Positions 54,753-63,617 are shown, numbered from the stretch's first letter. The stretch is DNA of 64,000 nt from Marinibacterium profundimaris (GCF_002210095.1 NZ_AQQR01000009.1:62001-126000); one strand, 5' to 3'. Notes: generated from the sequence alone by a model not told the origin. Numbers and translations are program-made.

Positions 54753-55717
54753 GCGGGAACCGGGGCATTGGCCGGAGCGGTGCCGTGTACCGGCATCTGC
54801 GACCAGCTGGCCTGGGTTTGCCGTGCCTCGAGTTGAAGCCATGCCTGAAGCGTTTCCAGCTGCTTCTGCTTCGGCGTCGAGTTCGGATAGACGAGAAAGT
54901 AGTCGTGGGTCACCGGATAGGTGAAATCGCAGATCCGCAGCAGATTGCCCAGCTGCAGGTCGCGCGCGGCCAGCGCGCTGCGGGCCAGGGCGATCCCGCG
55001 CCCGGCCAGCGCCGCGTCGAGCGCCATCGAAGAGGAATCGAAGCGGTGCCCGGGCAGGCTGTCCGGGGCATCCACGCCAGCCGCGCCGAGCCAGGTCTGC
55101 CAGTTCGGAAACGTCGGGATGACCTTGAGATTGTCGTCATGGATCAGTGGCAGCCGCAGCAGATCCTCCGGCCCCTTGACCGGACCGTGCCGGCGCAGGA
55201 ACTCCGGGGAGCAGACCGCCGCGACCTCCTCGGTCAGGAAGGGCTCGACCTGCATGCCGGTAAAATCTCCCTTCCGCAGCCGGATCAGCGCGTCCATCTC
55301 CGAATAGCGGAATTCGAAGATCTCGCTCGAGACGGTGACTTCGAGATTGATGTTGGGATGCGCCTGATGCAGCAGGTTCAGCCGGGGCAGGAGCCATTTC
55401 GAGGCGATGCAGGCGGCCACGCGAACCCGCAGCGGACCGTCTCGGTGAACGTTCTTGATCCGCATCGTGGATTCCTCGATGGCCAGGAAGCTCTGGGTCA
55501 GCGGTTCGAGGAACTGCTTGCCGGCATCCGTCAGTTCGATCGCGCGATGTTTGCGGGTGAAGAGCGGGGTGCCGACAAAGTCCTCGAGCGCCTTGATGTG
55601 ATGGCTGATCGCCGCGGGGGTCACGTGCAGTTCGGCGGCCGCAGCGGCAAAGCTGCACTTGCGCCCCGCCGCCTCGAAGGCGCGCAGGGCGTTCAGGGGG
55701 ACGTTTTCGCGATGCAA
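54743..55717 (-). CDS. LysR-family regulator, GcvA/AmpR type
   Basis: Regulator of 324 residues. The helix-turn-helix region reads PLNALRAFEAAGRKCSFAAA then ELHVTPAAISHHIKALED, the GcvA/AmpR form. The effector domain follows, with LRVRVAACIASKWLLPRL and EMDALIRLRKGDF. A TTG start is chosen because GGAGG lies seven bases upstream and no ATG is nearby. It is convergent with the TAXI-TRAP operon. Two CTTAG-N5-CTAA boxes upstream of the amidohydrolase gene are its probable targets. Confidence 0.85.
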   Translation of the reverse strand: MHRENVPLNALRAFEAAGRKCSFAAAAAELHVTPAAISHHIKALEDFVGTPLFTRKHRAIELTDAGKQFLEPLTQSFLAIEESTMRIKNVHRDGPLRVRVAACIASKWLLPRLNLLHQAHPNINLEVTVSSEIFEFRYSEMDALIRLRKGDFTGMQVEPFLTEEVAAVCSPEFLRRHGPVKGPEDLLRLPLIHDDNLKVIPTFPNWQTWLGAAGVDAPDSLPGHRFDSSSMALDAALAGRGIALARSALAARDLQLGNLLRICDFTYPVTHDYFLVYPNSTPKQKQLETLQAWLQLEARQTQASWSQMPVHGTAPANAPVPAYD

Positions 55718-55853
55718 GGCTTTCCTCCGACGGGCCGGCTCGATCTGGAGCGGTCGGTGCAAGCCTAGTCGGAGAGGGCCAGAGAACAATACAGTTTCGT
55801 GACAACCGGTCGTGAAGACAGGTCTGAAGGTCAAGATTCGGTCGCTGCCCGGT

Positions 55854-56627
55854 TCAGAGCCGCAGGCTGCGGGCCAGGACGAAGGCGTCGTCGGCAAGCA
55901 TGCGGACATGTTCCTTCATCGCGCGCGCGGCTGCTTCGGCATCGCCGTCGAGCAGCGCCGCGGCGAGGGTCTCGTGCTCCTGTTCCGCCGCCTGCTTGCG
56001 TTCGGGGCGGAAGGTGATGAAGCGGCGGTAGGGGGCGAGACGCTTGTTCAGCAGCTCGATCTGGTCGCGCAGGGCGCGGTTCTCCGAGGCGGTGTGGATC
56101 GCGGCGTGGAAGGCGTCATTGCGCGCGATATAGGCATCGGCATCGCCGCTGCGCCCGGCTTCCCGGCAGGCGTCGTGGGTCTGCATGATCCTTTCCCGGT
56201 CGTGATCGGTCATCCGCTCGCAGGCCAGCCGCGCGGCGACGGCTTCCATCTCGCCCACCAGTTCGAACAGGTCGAAGACTTCGCTTACCGTTGGGCGCGC
56301 GACGACGGCGCCGATGCGCGGCTCGATGGTGACGAGGCCGCTGGCGGCGAGCAGGCGCAGGGCCTCGCGTACGGGCGTGCGCGACACCTCGAAGCGGCGC
56401 CCGAGGATCTGCTCGTCGAGCCGCCGGCCGGGCTCGAGCTCTCCCTGCACGATTTCGTCCTCCAGCGCCGCGGCAATCTCCTCGGCGCGGGTTGCCGGGC
56501 GGCCGGTTTCGCGCGGGGCGGTGTCCGCGCCTGCTGCATCTTCGGTCGCGCCGAGCGACTCTTTTTCATGGGTCTGGTCTGCCAAGGAACCTCCGGACCG
56601 AAACTTTGCCTGAATTTCAGGCGCCAT
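55854..56627 (-). CDS. GntR-family regulator, FCD subclass (second copy)
   Basis: Regulator of 257 residues from the ATG at 56627. The winged helix includes RRLDEQILGRRFEVSRTPVR then EALRLLAASGLV. The FCD domain carries NDAFHAAIHTASEN, EQEHETLAAALLDGD and KEHVRMLADDAF. The N-terminal 40 residues are low-complexity and polar. A TTG at 56585 preceded by GGAGG (four-base spacing) is a possible shorter start. It is divergent from the SDR-aldehyde dehydrogenase operon; the perfect TGTATACA at 56690 lies between them and is the natural operator. Confidence 0.85.
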   Translation of the reverse strand: MAPEIQAKFRSGGSLADQTHEKESLGATEDAAGADTAPRETGRPATRAEEIAAALEDEIVQGELEPGRRLDEQILGRRFEVSRTPVREALRLLAASGLVTIEPRIGAVVARPTVSEVFDLFELVGEMEAVAARLACERMTDHDRERIMQTHDACREAGRSGDADAYIARNDAFHAAIHTASENRALRDQIELLNKRLAPYRRFITFRPERKQAAEQEHETLAAALLDGDAEAAARAMKEHVRMLADDAFVLARSLRL

Positions 56628-56689
56628 GGCGTCAATATGGGTCACTAAATCAGCGGTATTCCAAAAGTTGGGCAGAATCCGTGATTTTG

Positions 56690-56697
56690 TGTATACA
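56690..56697. promoter_or_regulatory. GntR-type palindrome TGTATACA between gntR and SDR operon
   Basis: A perfect palindrome, 63 bp upstream of the gntR start and 96 bp before the SDR start. It is identical to the copy at 1103, although that one more likely serves the other GntR protein. Confidence 0.5.
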
Positions 56698-56792
56698 TGC
56701 TGCGTGCGCCATGTCGACCTTAAATGAATAACCCAAGATCGCTGGCCCGTATAGCGTTTCGCCTGGCGGACAGCAGCAGACGAGGACATGGC

Positions 56793-57575
56793 ATGGATCT
56801 GGAACTTCGCGACAAGCGCGTTCTCATCACCGGGGCGTCGCAGGGCATCGGCGAGGGCCTTGCAGAAGTGTTTGCCGAAGAGGGCGCGATCCTGCACCTG
56901 ACAGCCCGCAGCGCCGACAAGCTCGAGGCGATAGCGGAGCGGCTGCGCAAGGCGCATGGGGTGGAGGTCACGGTCTACCCCTTGGACCTGACCGGCGGTG
57001 CGGCACCGCTCGAGCTGGCCGGGCAGACCGGCGATATCGACATCCTGATCAACAATGCCGGCGCGATCCCGGGCGGCAACCTGTGGTCGACCGACGATGC
57101 GGCCTGGCGCGAGAACTGGGATCTGAAGGTCTTCGGCTACATCAATATGTGCCGTGTCTATTACGAGAAGATGAAGGCCGCGGGTGGCGGCGTGATCATC
57201 AACGACATCGGCAACGCGGGCGAGAATTATGACCCGGATTACATCGCAGGGACCGCGGGCAACGCCAGCCTCATGGCCTTTACCCGGGCGCTCGGGGGCA
57301 AGTCGCTCGAGGACAATATCCGCGTCGTGGGGGTGAACCCCGGGCCAGTCGACACCAGCCGGATCTACAAGCTGCTCAAGCGCCGCGCCGTGGATTGGTA
57401 CGGCGACGAAAGCCGCTGGGAAGAGCTGCTGAAAACCTATCCGCTGAAACGTCCGGCCAAGGTGCGCGAGATCGCGGACCTGATGGCCTTCCTGGCCTCG
57501 ATCCGCTCGGGCTACACCAGCGGCGCGATCTTCACCGTCGACGGTGGCATCACCTCGCGGGCCTCGATCATCTGA
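56793..57575 (+). CDS. Short-chain dehydrogenase/reductase
   Basis: SDR of 260 residues. RVLITGASQGIGEGLAEVFA is near residue 10 and NNAGAIPGG near 86. The SDR catalytic Tyr-X3-Lys is altered: the expected YxxxK is replaced by IAGTAGNASLMA, and the preceding Ser by NDIGNAG. DYIAGTAG retains a Tyr but not the Lys four residues later. Similar SDRs lacking Lys exist and may use other residues. The ATG at 56793 has GAGGA upstream. The stop overlaps the aldehyde dehydrogenase start by one base. Confidence 0.78.
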   Translation: MDLELRDKRVLITGASQGIGEGLAEVFAEEGAILHLTARSADKLEAIAERLRKAHGVEVTVYPLDLTGGAAPLELAGQTGDIDILINNAGAIPGGNLWSTDDAAWRENWDLKVFGYINMCRVYYEKMKAAGGGVIINDIGNAGENYDPDYIAGTAGNASLMAFTRALGGKSLEDNIRVVGVNPGPVDTSRIYKLLKRRAVDWYGDESRWEELLKTYPLKRPAKVREIADLMAFLASIRSGYTSGAIFTVDGGITSRASII

Positions 57576-59104
57576 TGCACGCCCCGGCCGACAGCTTCGA
57601 TCCCGTCCTGGACCCGGGCCCGTTCCAGTCCTTCCCGCTGCATTACGGCGGGCAATGGCAGGCCGGTCGGGGCGCCGTGCCGCGCAAGGTGCTGCGTCCG
57701 GCAACCGGATCCCCTGGCTGGAGCGTCGCGGAGGCCTCGGCAGAGGATGTCGAGGCCGCCTGTGCGGCGGCTGCAACGTCTGTCGCCGGCTGGACCGCGC
57801 TCGACACGGACGAGCGCGGTCGCCTCTTGCGAGGGCTGGCAGGGATCCTGCGGGAGAGGATGCCAGAGCTGGCAGAGTTCGAGGCGGCCGTGACCGGGCG
57901 CCCGATCCGCGAGATGCGCGCGCAGATGGGGCGCATTCCGGAATGGTTCGAGTATTTCGCGGGGATCGCGCTGGGTCTGGAAGGCGGGTCGAACCGCGTG
58001 AAGGGCGGCTTTCTCACTTACACGCGCTACCGGCCGCACGGGGTCTGCGCGCTGCTGACGCCGTGGAACCATCCGATCCTGATCCTGGTCAAGAAGATGG
58101 CCGCGGCGCTGGCGGCGGGCAATACCGTCGTCGTGAAACCCTCTGAACTGGCGCCGGTGACGTCGCTGCTGCTGGCGCAGTGGGCGGTGGAGGCGGGGAT
58201 CCCGGCCGGGGTGATCAACGTGGTCACCGGCGGTCCCGAGACGGGGGCGGCGCTGGTCGCCAACACGCACGTCGCCCATATCGACCTGACCGGCGGCACG
58301 ACGACCGGCAAGATCGTCGCCAGGGCCGCGGCCGAGCGGATGGTGCCCTGCACGCTGGAGCTTGGCGGCAAGACGCCCATCCTGGTTTTTGACAGCGCCG
58401 AGCTGGACGAGGCGGTGGCCGGGGCGCTCTTTGCGGGTTTCGTGGCGGCAGGTCAGACCTGTGTCTCGGGCAGCCGGTTTCTGGTGCAGCGGGGTGTCTA
58501 CGAGGCCTTCGTTCAGAAGCTGGCCGGGCGGGTTGCAGCGCTGCGGCAGGGCGATCCGGCGCAGGCCGAGACCGATATCGGGCCCGTGATCTCGGCGGCC
58601 TCGCGCGACCGCTGCATGGGTTATTTCGAACGGGCGAGGGCATCTGGCGCCCGGCTCGTCGCCGGTGGCGTGTTGCCGGAGCTTCCTGCGCATCTGGTCG
58701 GGGGCTTCTTCGTCCCGCCAACGGTCTTTGCCGACGTCCCCCCCGATCACGAGATGTTCCGCGACGAGATCTTCGGTCCCGTCGTCTCGGTCACCGCTTT
58801 CGACACCGAGGACGAGGCCGTCCGCCTCGCCAATGCCGGCCCCTATGCGCTCGGCGCCTCGGTCTGGACCCGCGATATCCTGCTGGCGCACCGGGTGGTG
58901 GACCGGCTGAAGGCCGGGGTCGTCTGGATCAATGACCACCACAAGAACGACCCGCGCTCGATCTGGGGCGGGTCGGGGGAAAGCGGGTACGGCCATGAGA
59001 ACGGCTGGGACGCGCTGAAGGGCTACCTGATCAAGGGGTCCGTCACCGTGCGCACGACCGACAGTTTCGGGGACTGGTTCGCCGGGGGCTCGCGCTATGG
59101 ATGA
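57575..59104 (+). CDS. NAD(P)-dependent aldehyde dehydrogenase
   Basis: Aldehyde dehydrogenase of 509 residues. LLTPWNHPILILVKKMAAAL is near residue 160. The catalytic Glu is in LELGGKTPILVF near 264 and the catalytic Cys in AAGQTCVSGSR near 298. The cofactor-binding VVKPSELAP near 189 is present. EIFGPVVSV is near 399. It oxidises an aldehyde, possibly one formed by the SDR or by the oxidative deamination encoded further along. Its last eight bases overlap the ABC ATPase remnant. Confidence 0.9.
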   Translation: MHAPADSFDPVLDPGPFQSFPLHYGGQWQAGRGAVPRKVLRPATGSPGWSVAEASAEDVEAACAAAATSVAGWTALDTDERGRLLRGLAGILRERMPELAEFEAAVTGRPIREMRAQMGRIPEWFEYFAGIALGLEGGSNRVKGGFLTYTRYRPHGVCALLTPWNHPILILVKKMAAALAAGNTVVVKPSELAPVTSLLLAQWAVEAGIPAGVINVVTGGPETGAALVANTHVAHIDLTGGTTTGKIVARAAAERMVPCTLELGGKTPILVFDSAELDEAVAGALFAGFVAAGQTCVSGSRFLVQRGVYEAFVQKLAGRVAALRQGDPAQAETDIGPVISAASRDRCMGYFERARASGARLVAGGVLPELPAHLVGGFFVPPTVFADVPPDHEMFRDEIFGPVVSVTAFDTEDEAVRLANAGPYALGASVWTRDILLAHRVVDRLKAGVVWINDHHKNDPRSIWGGSGESGYGHENGWDALKGYLIKGSVTVRTTDSFGDWFAGGSRYG

Positions 59105-59327
59105 CATGCTCTCCGCCGAAATCCGTGACCTGTCGCCGGTCTACAAGGGCAGGGGGCGGGAACTGGTGCGCATCCAAGAGCCGACCGGCATTTCCGTCGT
59201 TCTGGCGCGACATTCGATCCGCGAGGGAGTGCCGCCGTCGGACCGCATCGTCGTCATGACACCCCGCCCGGGCCGGATCGGGCGGATCCTCGGCAACCCG
59301 CTGCCACTTCCGCGGAGAAAGACATGA
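59097..59327 (+). pseudogene. ABC transporter ATPase reduced to its two ends (internal deletion)
   Basis: An open frame of 76 codons whose first 20 residues, LSAEIRDLSPVYKGRGREL, look like the start of a nitrate/sulfonate/thiamine-precursor ABC ATPase. From about residue 22 it reads VRIQEPTGISVVLARHSIRE then DRIVVMTPRPGRIGRIL, the end of the same family just past the D- and H-loops. Walker A, Q-loop, signature and Walker B are all missing, and the H-loop His context (THD) reads ARHS. The frame is kept open, which suggests one large in-frame deletion. It sits directly before a binding-protein gene, where an intact ATPase would be expected. Confidence 0.72.
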
Positions 59328-60253
59328 GAGAGATCCGCATCCGCCTGTTGTGGCACAAGCAGGCCCAGTTCGCCGGCTATCTGCTGGCCGAACAGCTGGG
59401 GCTGGGCGAACGCGCCGGGGTGCGGATCATCTGCGAGGGGCTGGATTTCTCGTGCAAGCACGTGAACGCGGTGCTGACCGGCCTGACCGAGATGTGCGTG
59501 GCGAGCCCCGCGCATCTGGTCGAATCCTCCGACCCCGCCGCGCTGCGCTGGCTGCTGTCGATCCAGCAGGACAGCCCGCTGGTCTACCCTGCCCGCCGCT
59601 CGGACGGGATCGCGTCGATTGCCGATCTGGCGGGGCGCAGCGCCGGGGTCTGGCCGGGGCATGAAGACCTAGAACTGCGCTGGATCCTCGCGCGGGCGGG
59701 GCTGTCGGACGATGCGGTGACGCGGGTGGAGATGCCCGACACGGTGACGCCGTTCCTGCAGGGCGAGACGGCGACCGGCCAGATGACCTGCTATCACGAA
59801 CTGCACATGGTCGAAAAGGCGATCCCGGCCGAGGATCTGGTGATCTTCGACGGCAAGGGCAGCGGCTGCGCCATCCTGAAGGACGGGCTGATCGCCTCGG
59901 CCGCCCTGGTGGATGAGGAACCGGAGGTGGTGCAGACGGTGGTCGACGCGGTGCTCGAAGGCTGGACCATCGCCTTCGACGATCCCGGGCGCGCGGTGGC
60001 AGCCTGCCTTGCGGCACGGCCCGACCGGACGGCGGAAGAAGAGCGGACGCAGCTGGACGCGATCCGGGCCCTGTCGATGACCGGCGCCACGCTGACCGAG
60101 GGGCTGGGGTATCCCGACCCGGGCCACATGGAAAACGCCGTTGCCGCCATGGCCGAGCTGGGCGAAACGCCGCCCGAGACGGAAGGCCTGCGCGATGCGC
60201 GGTTCTGGCAGGCGGCACCCGCGCGGGTCCGCCGCCCGGATTGGCAGGTGTGA
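59324..60253 (+). CDS. NMT1/THI5-like ABC binding protein without signal peptide
   Basis: Type-II binding-protein fold of 309 residues, resembling ThiY/SsuA-like proteins (LWHKQAQFAGYLLAEQLG at the start, VWPGHEDLELRWILARAGL near 110, YHELHMVEKAIP near 157). It begins directly with the first beta strand, so no signal peptide or lipobox is present. It is overlapped by the ATPase remnant and no permease gene is nearby. It may have lost export along with the transporter, or it may be a cytoplasmic ligand-binding or THI5-like protein. It is followed by the three-part dehydrogenase genes. Confidence 0.75.
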   Translation: MREIRIRLLWHKQAQFAGYLLAEQLGLGERAGVRIICEGLDFSCKHVNAVLTGLTEMCVASPAHLVESSDPAALRWLLSIQQDSPLVYPARRSDGIASIADLAGRSAGVWPGHEDLELRWILARAGLSDDAVTRVEMPDTVTPFLQGETATGQMTCYHELHMVEKAIPAEDLVIFDGKGSGCAILKDGLIASAALVDEEPEVVQTVVDAVLEGWTIAFDDPGRAVAACLAARPDRTAEEERTQLDAIRALSMTGATLTEGLGYPDPGHMENAVAAMAELGETPPETEGLRDARFWQAAPARVRRPDWQV

Positions 60254-60254
60254 C

Positions 60255-61430
60255 GTGACGCTGCCCGAACGCGCAGAGGTCATCGTGGTGGGCGGCGGTA
60301 TCGTCGGCCTTGCGGCGGCGCTTGCGCTGGCGGAGGCAGGCGCCGCCCCCCTGCTGCTCGAGGCGCGAAGCTTTGGCGGAGCGGTCACCGGCGGAAGCCT
60401 GGCCGCCATCGGCACGCATATGCACGGGCTCGAGGAATATGCGGTGATGGACGAGGCCTGCGCGCTCTGGCGCGATCTCGCCGCGCGGACCGGCAATCCG
60501 TTCGAGTACAATCCGCAGGGCCAGATCGGTTTCCTGCTCGATGCCGACGGGGTCGAGGCGGGCGAACGCTGGGTCGCGGACGAGCGTGCCCTGGGCGCGG
60601 ATTGCCGCCTGGTGACGCCGGCGGAGCTGGCAGAAATCGAGCCCAACCTCACCGGTCCGATCCTTGGCGCGACCTTTGCGCCCGACACCGCGACCGTGAA
60701 TCCGTTCCTTGCTGCCCGCACGGTTCTGTCGCTGGCCCGCGCGGCGGGTGCGAGCGCACGCGATCACGCGCCGGTCGCCGATCTGCTGGTCGAGGCCGGG
60801 CGCGTGGCCGGCGTGCGCATGGAGAACGGCACCGAGATTCGCGCCGAACATGTGGTGCTTGCATCGGGCCCCTGGACGCAGGATGTCAGCGCGCGTGTGG
60901 GCATCGACCTGCCGCTGGTGCCACGGCAGGCGCAGTGCCTTGCCACGCTGCGCCAGCGCCCCGGCACCATACGCCGCATCGTCAGCGCCGTGGAAAGCGG
61001 CGGCGGCGTGGACAGCGGCTATACCCAGATCCAGCAGGCCGGTTCGGGGCAGATCCTGTTCAACACCGTGGTCGGGCTGATCGAGACGCCGGAGGGCGCA
61101 AGGGACCGGATCAACGAGGTGCCCAGCGGCTTCGTGCTGACCTCGATCGATACGCTGAGCCTGCTGTTCCCTTCGCTTGCCGGGGTCCCGCTGCTGCGCT
61201 CCTGGGTGCGGTTCGAGGCGGTGTCGCCCGATGCCCGCTTCCTCGCCGGACGGCTGCCGCGCGACGGGCTGTGGATCTGTGCCGGCGACAATGGCTCGGG
61301 CTACTGCCGCGCGCTGATGCTGGGTCGGTTCCTCGCCGGAGAGATCACGGGCCAGCCGGCGCTGGCGCCCGCGCTTCGGGCCGAGGCCCGGGCACTCTAT
61401 GACCCGGACCGGTTCGGACGCGCGGCATGA
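60255..61430 (+). CDS. FAD-dependent amine/amino-acid oxidase subunit (DAO family, HcnC-like)
   Basis: Flavoprotein of 391 residues. AEVIVVGGGIVGLAAALALA is near residue 6 and GGSLAAIGTHMHGLEEY near 44. The C-terminal FAD contact WICAGDNGSGYCRALMLG is near 343. The GTG start lies one base after the previous stop codon. It is the probable substrate-oxidising subunit of the second three-part dehydrogenase in the window. Here it precedes the ferredoxin-like and HcnB-like genes, unlike the left-end triad, where it comes last. Confidence 0.82.
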   Translation: MTLPERAEVIVVGGGIVGLAAALALAEAGAAPLLLEARSFGGAVTGGSLAAIGTHMHGLEEYAVMDEACALWRDLAARTGNPFEYNPQGQIGFLLDADGVEAGERWVADERALGADCRLVTPAELAEIEPNLTGPILGATFAPDTATVNPFLAARTVLSLARAAGASARDHAPVADLLVEAGRVAGVRMENGTEIRAEHVVLASGPWTQDVSARVGIDLPLVPRQAQCLATLRQRPGTIRRIVSAVESGGGVDSGYTQIQQAGSGQILFNTVVGLIETPEGARDRINEVPSGFVLTSIDTLSLLFPSLAGVPLLRSWVRFEAVSPDARFLAGRLPRDGLWICAGDNGSGYCRALMLGRFLAGEITGQPALAPALRAEARALYDPDRFGRAA

Positions 61431-61678
61431 CCATGATCGAGATCGAAATCGACGGCGCAAGCGTCGTCTGCCGCGAGGGCCTGCCGCTGACCGAAGTCCT
61501 GATGTCCGGCGCGCCCTCCTGGCGTCGCAGCCCGAAACTCGGCGCGCCGAGGGGCATGTTCTGCGGCATGGGCCTTTGCTTCGAATGCGCGGTCGAGGTC
61601 GATGGCACCTGGGCACGCGCCTGCCTCGAACGCACGCGTGCGGGCATGCGTGTCCGGACCGGGGAGGGGGACATTTGA
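61427..61678 (+). CDS. (2Fe-2S)-binding subunit (HcnA-like)
   Basis: Ferredoxin-like subunit of 83 residues. The cysteine pattern MFCGMGLCFECAVEVDGTWA then RACLE matches the HcnA/sarcosine-oxidase-alpha N-terminal domain. It overlaps both neighbours by four bases and would connect the two flavoprotein subunits electrically. Confidence 0.85.
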   Translation: MTMIEIEIDGASVVCREGLPLTEVLMSGAPSWRRSPKLGAPRGMFCGMGLCFECAVEVDGTWARACLERTRAGMRVRTGEGDI

Positions 61679-63099
61679 CCGCCGAACGCCTTTCCTGCGA
61701 TGTGGCCGTCGTTGGCGCGGGCCCTGCCGGACTGGCCGCCGCAAGCGCCGCGGCCACCGCCGGGGCAAGCGTGATCTGCCTTGATGCCTTCGGTCAGCCC
61801 GGCGGGCAATATGCCATGCAGCCGACGCAGGCGGGCAGCGCCTTTGCCGAAACTTCGGCGGTGCTGTCGGGTCAGGACGCCGCGCAGCAGGCGGCGGCGG
61901 CCGGGGCCAAGATCCTCTGCGGCGCCGAGGTCTTCTGGGGCGCGCCGGTGCCGGGGGGGTTCTGCCTGTCGGTGAACAGGCAGGGCAGTGCGCTGGCGGT
62001 CGAGGCCCGTGCCGTTGTCGTGGCCGCCGGCGCCATGGAGCGCCCGCTGCCCTTTCCCGGCTGGACATTGCCCGGCGTGATCGGCGCCGGCGCTGCCCAG
62101 CGGATGCTCAAGACCGGCAGCGGCGCGCTGCCGATGACGGGCAGCACGGTGCTGGCCGGGAGCGGTCCGTTCCTTTTGGCCGTGGCACAAAGCTTTGCGC
62201 GTGCGGGCCAGCCGCTGGATCATTTCGTGGAGATGCAACGTCCCTCGCTCACGGGGCTGACCGGGCTTTTCATGCGGCACCCCGACAGGGTTTTCGAAGC
62301 GATGCGGCTTGGCCGTGATCTTCGGGGCACCGGGGCCACCCGGCATTTCGGCCATATCGTCACGCGCGCCATCGGTCGCGACCGGGTCGAGGCGGTGGAG
62401 ATCGCACCGCTCGATGGCTCCGGTCGGCCCGACATGAGCCGCACGACCCGGATCGAGCGCGTCGGCACGCTGGCCGTCGGTTACGGGTTCCAGCCGGTGA
62501 TCGACCTGACCACCGCGCTCGGCGCCGCGCATGATTTCGACGCCGCCCTGGGCGGCTGGCATTGCCGCGCCGATGACGATGGTGCGACCACGATCCCCAA
62601 CCTCTGGGCCGCGGGCGAGACACTGGGGATCGGCGGCGCCGCTCCGGCGCAGCTATCGGGCCGCATCGCCGGAGGCGCGGCGGCTGCGGCCCTCGGCTTT
62701 CCGGCCGACGACACGGCCGAACCGCGCAAGAGGGTGCGCCGCGCGCGGGCCTTTGCGGCCGGTCTCGCGGCTCTGTTTCCGATGCCCCGGCATCTGCCGC
62801 TGGAGCTGCCTGACGACGAGCTGATATGCCGCTGCGAGGATATCCGCGCGGGGGATATTGCGACCGCCATCGCCGAAGGCGCGCACGAGAGTTTTGCCGT
62901 CAAGACATGGACCCGCGCGGGCATGGGCCCCTGCCAGGGCCGGATCTGCGGCGCGGGGGTCGCCGCCGCGCTGGCCCGGGCCGGTATCCCGTCCGAGACG
63001 GCCTCGTACAACCGTGCCCACCTGCCGCTGCGCCCGGTGCCACTGCCGCTGGTGCGCGATGCGATGGAGGCCCAGAACCAGATGGAGACCCGCGCATGA
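61675..63099 (+). CDS. FAD/NAD(P)-dependent oxidoreductase subunit with BFD-like [2Fe-2S] domain (HcnB-like)
   Basis: Large flavoprotein subunit of 474 residues. CDVAVVGAGPAGLAAASAAA is near residue 8 and AAGAMERPLPFPGWTLPGV near 118. The C-terminal iron-sulfur site reads LICRCEDIRAGD then AGMGPCQGRICG. It starts with TTG preceded by GGAGGGGG and overlapping the stop of the ferredoxin-like gene. It is paralogous to the protein encoded at 1433-2830. Confidence 0.85.
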   Translation: MTAERLSCDVAVVGAGPAGLAAASAAATAGASVICLDAFGQPGGQYAMQPTQAGSAFAETSAVLSGQDAAQQAAAAGAKILCGAEVFWGAPVPGGFCLSVNRQGSALAVEARAVVVAAGAMERPLPFPGWTLPGVIGAGAAQRMLKTGSGALPMTGSTVLAGSGPFLLAVAQSFARAGQPLDHFVEMQRPSLTGLTGLFMRHPDRVFEAMRLGRDLRGTGATRHFGHIVTRAIGRDRVEAVEIAPLDGSGRPDMSRTTRIERVGTLAVGYGFQPVIDLTTALGAAHDFDAALGGWHCRADDDGATTIPNLWAAGETLGIGGAAPAQLSGRIAGGAAAAALGFPADDTAEPRKRVRRARAFAAGLAALFPMPRHLPLELPDDELICRCEDIRAGDIATAIAEGAHESFAVKTWTRAGMGPCQGRICGAGVAAALARAGIPSETASYNRAHLPLRPVPLPLVRDAMEAQNQMETRA

Positions 63100-63617
63100 C
63101 CGAAACCTCGACCCCCGCCACGCCGCTTTATTCCCGGGGGCGCCATGTCACGCTGCGGCTGAAGCCGGGCGAGGAAGTGCTGGGCACCCTGCAGGATTTC
63201 GTCGTGACCCATGGCATTGCCGCCTGCGCCATCGTCTCCTCGGTGGGGTCGCTTACCCATGCGGCAATCCGCTATGCCAACCAGCCCGATACCACGCGGC
63301 TGGAAGGCCATTTCGAGATCTGTTCGCTGATCGGCACGCTGGAATGCGCGGCCCCGGGCGAGGCGCTGAACGGCGCGGAGGCCTCCGCGCAGGGCGGCGC
63401 TCATGTGCACCTGTCGATTTCGGATGGCTCGGGGCGGATGATCGGCGGCCACATGATGCGCGGCTGTCATGTCTACACGACCCTCGAAATCGTGCTGCTG
63501 GTGCTGGACGAGCTGTCCTTCACCCGGGAGCACTGCGACGCCTCGGGCTATTCCGAGCTCGTCATTCGCGCGGCCCTGCGCGGCAAGACCCCAAAAGAAA
63601 ACCAAGAAACAACGTGA
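63096..63617 (+). CDS. PPC/DUF296-domain protein
   Basis: Single-domain protein of 173 residues of the PPC (plant and prokaryote conserved) fold. RHVTLRLKPGEEVLGTLQDF opens the domain. The conserved His cluster is in GGAHVHLSISDGSGRMIGGH then MMRGCHVYTTLEIV, likely a zinc site. No AT-hook is present. Prokaryotic members are cytoplasmic, probably trimeric, and of unknown reaction. It is coupled (ATGA) to the dehydrogenase operon and precedes the ECF-type S component. Confidence 0.8.
   Translation: MTETSTPATPLYSRGRHVTLRLKPGEEVLGTLQDFVVTHGIAACAIVSSVGSLTHAAIRYANQPDTTRLEGHFEICSLIGTLECAAPGEALNGAEASAQGGAHVHLSISDGSGRMIGGHMMRGCHVYTTLEIVLLVLDELSFTREHCDASGYSELVIRAALRGKTPKENQETT

Noticed and set aside
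61399-61674. A longer N-terminus for the HcnB-like protein, reading through the ferredoxin-like gene
   Set aside because: The extension overlaps a complete ferredoxin-like gene, and the TTG at 61675 has a strong GGAGGGGG site and family-typical start.
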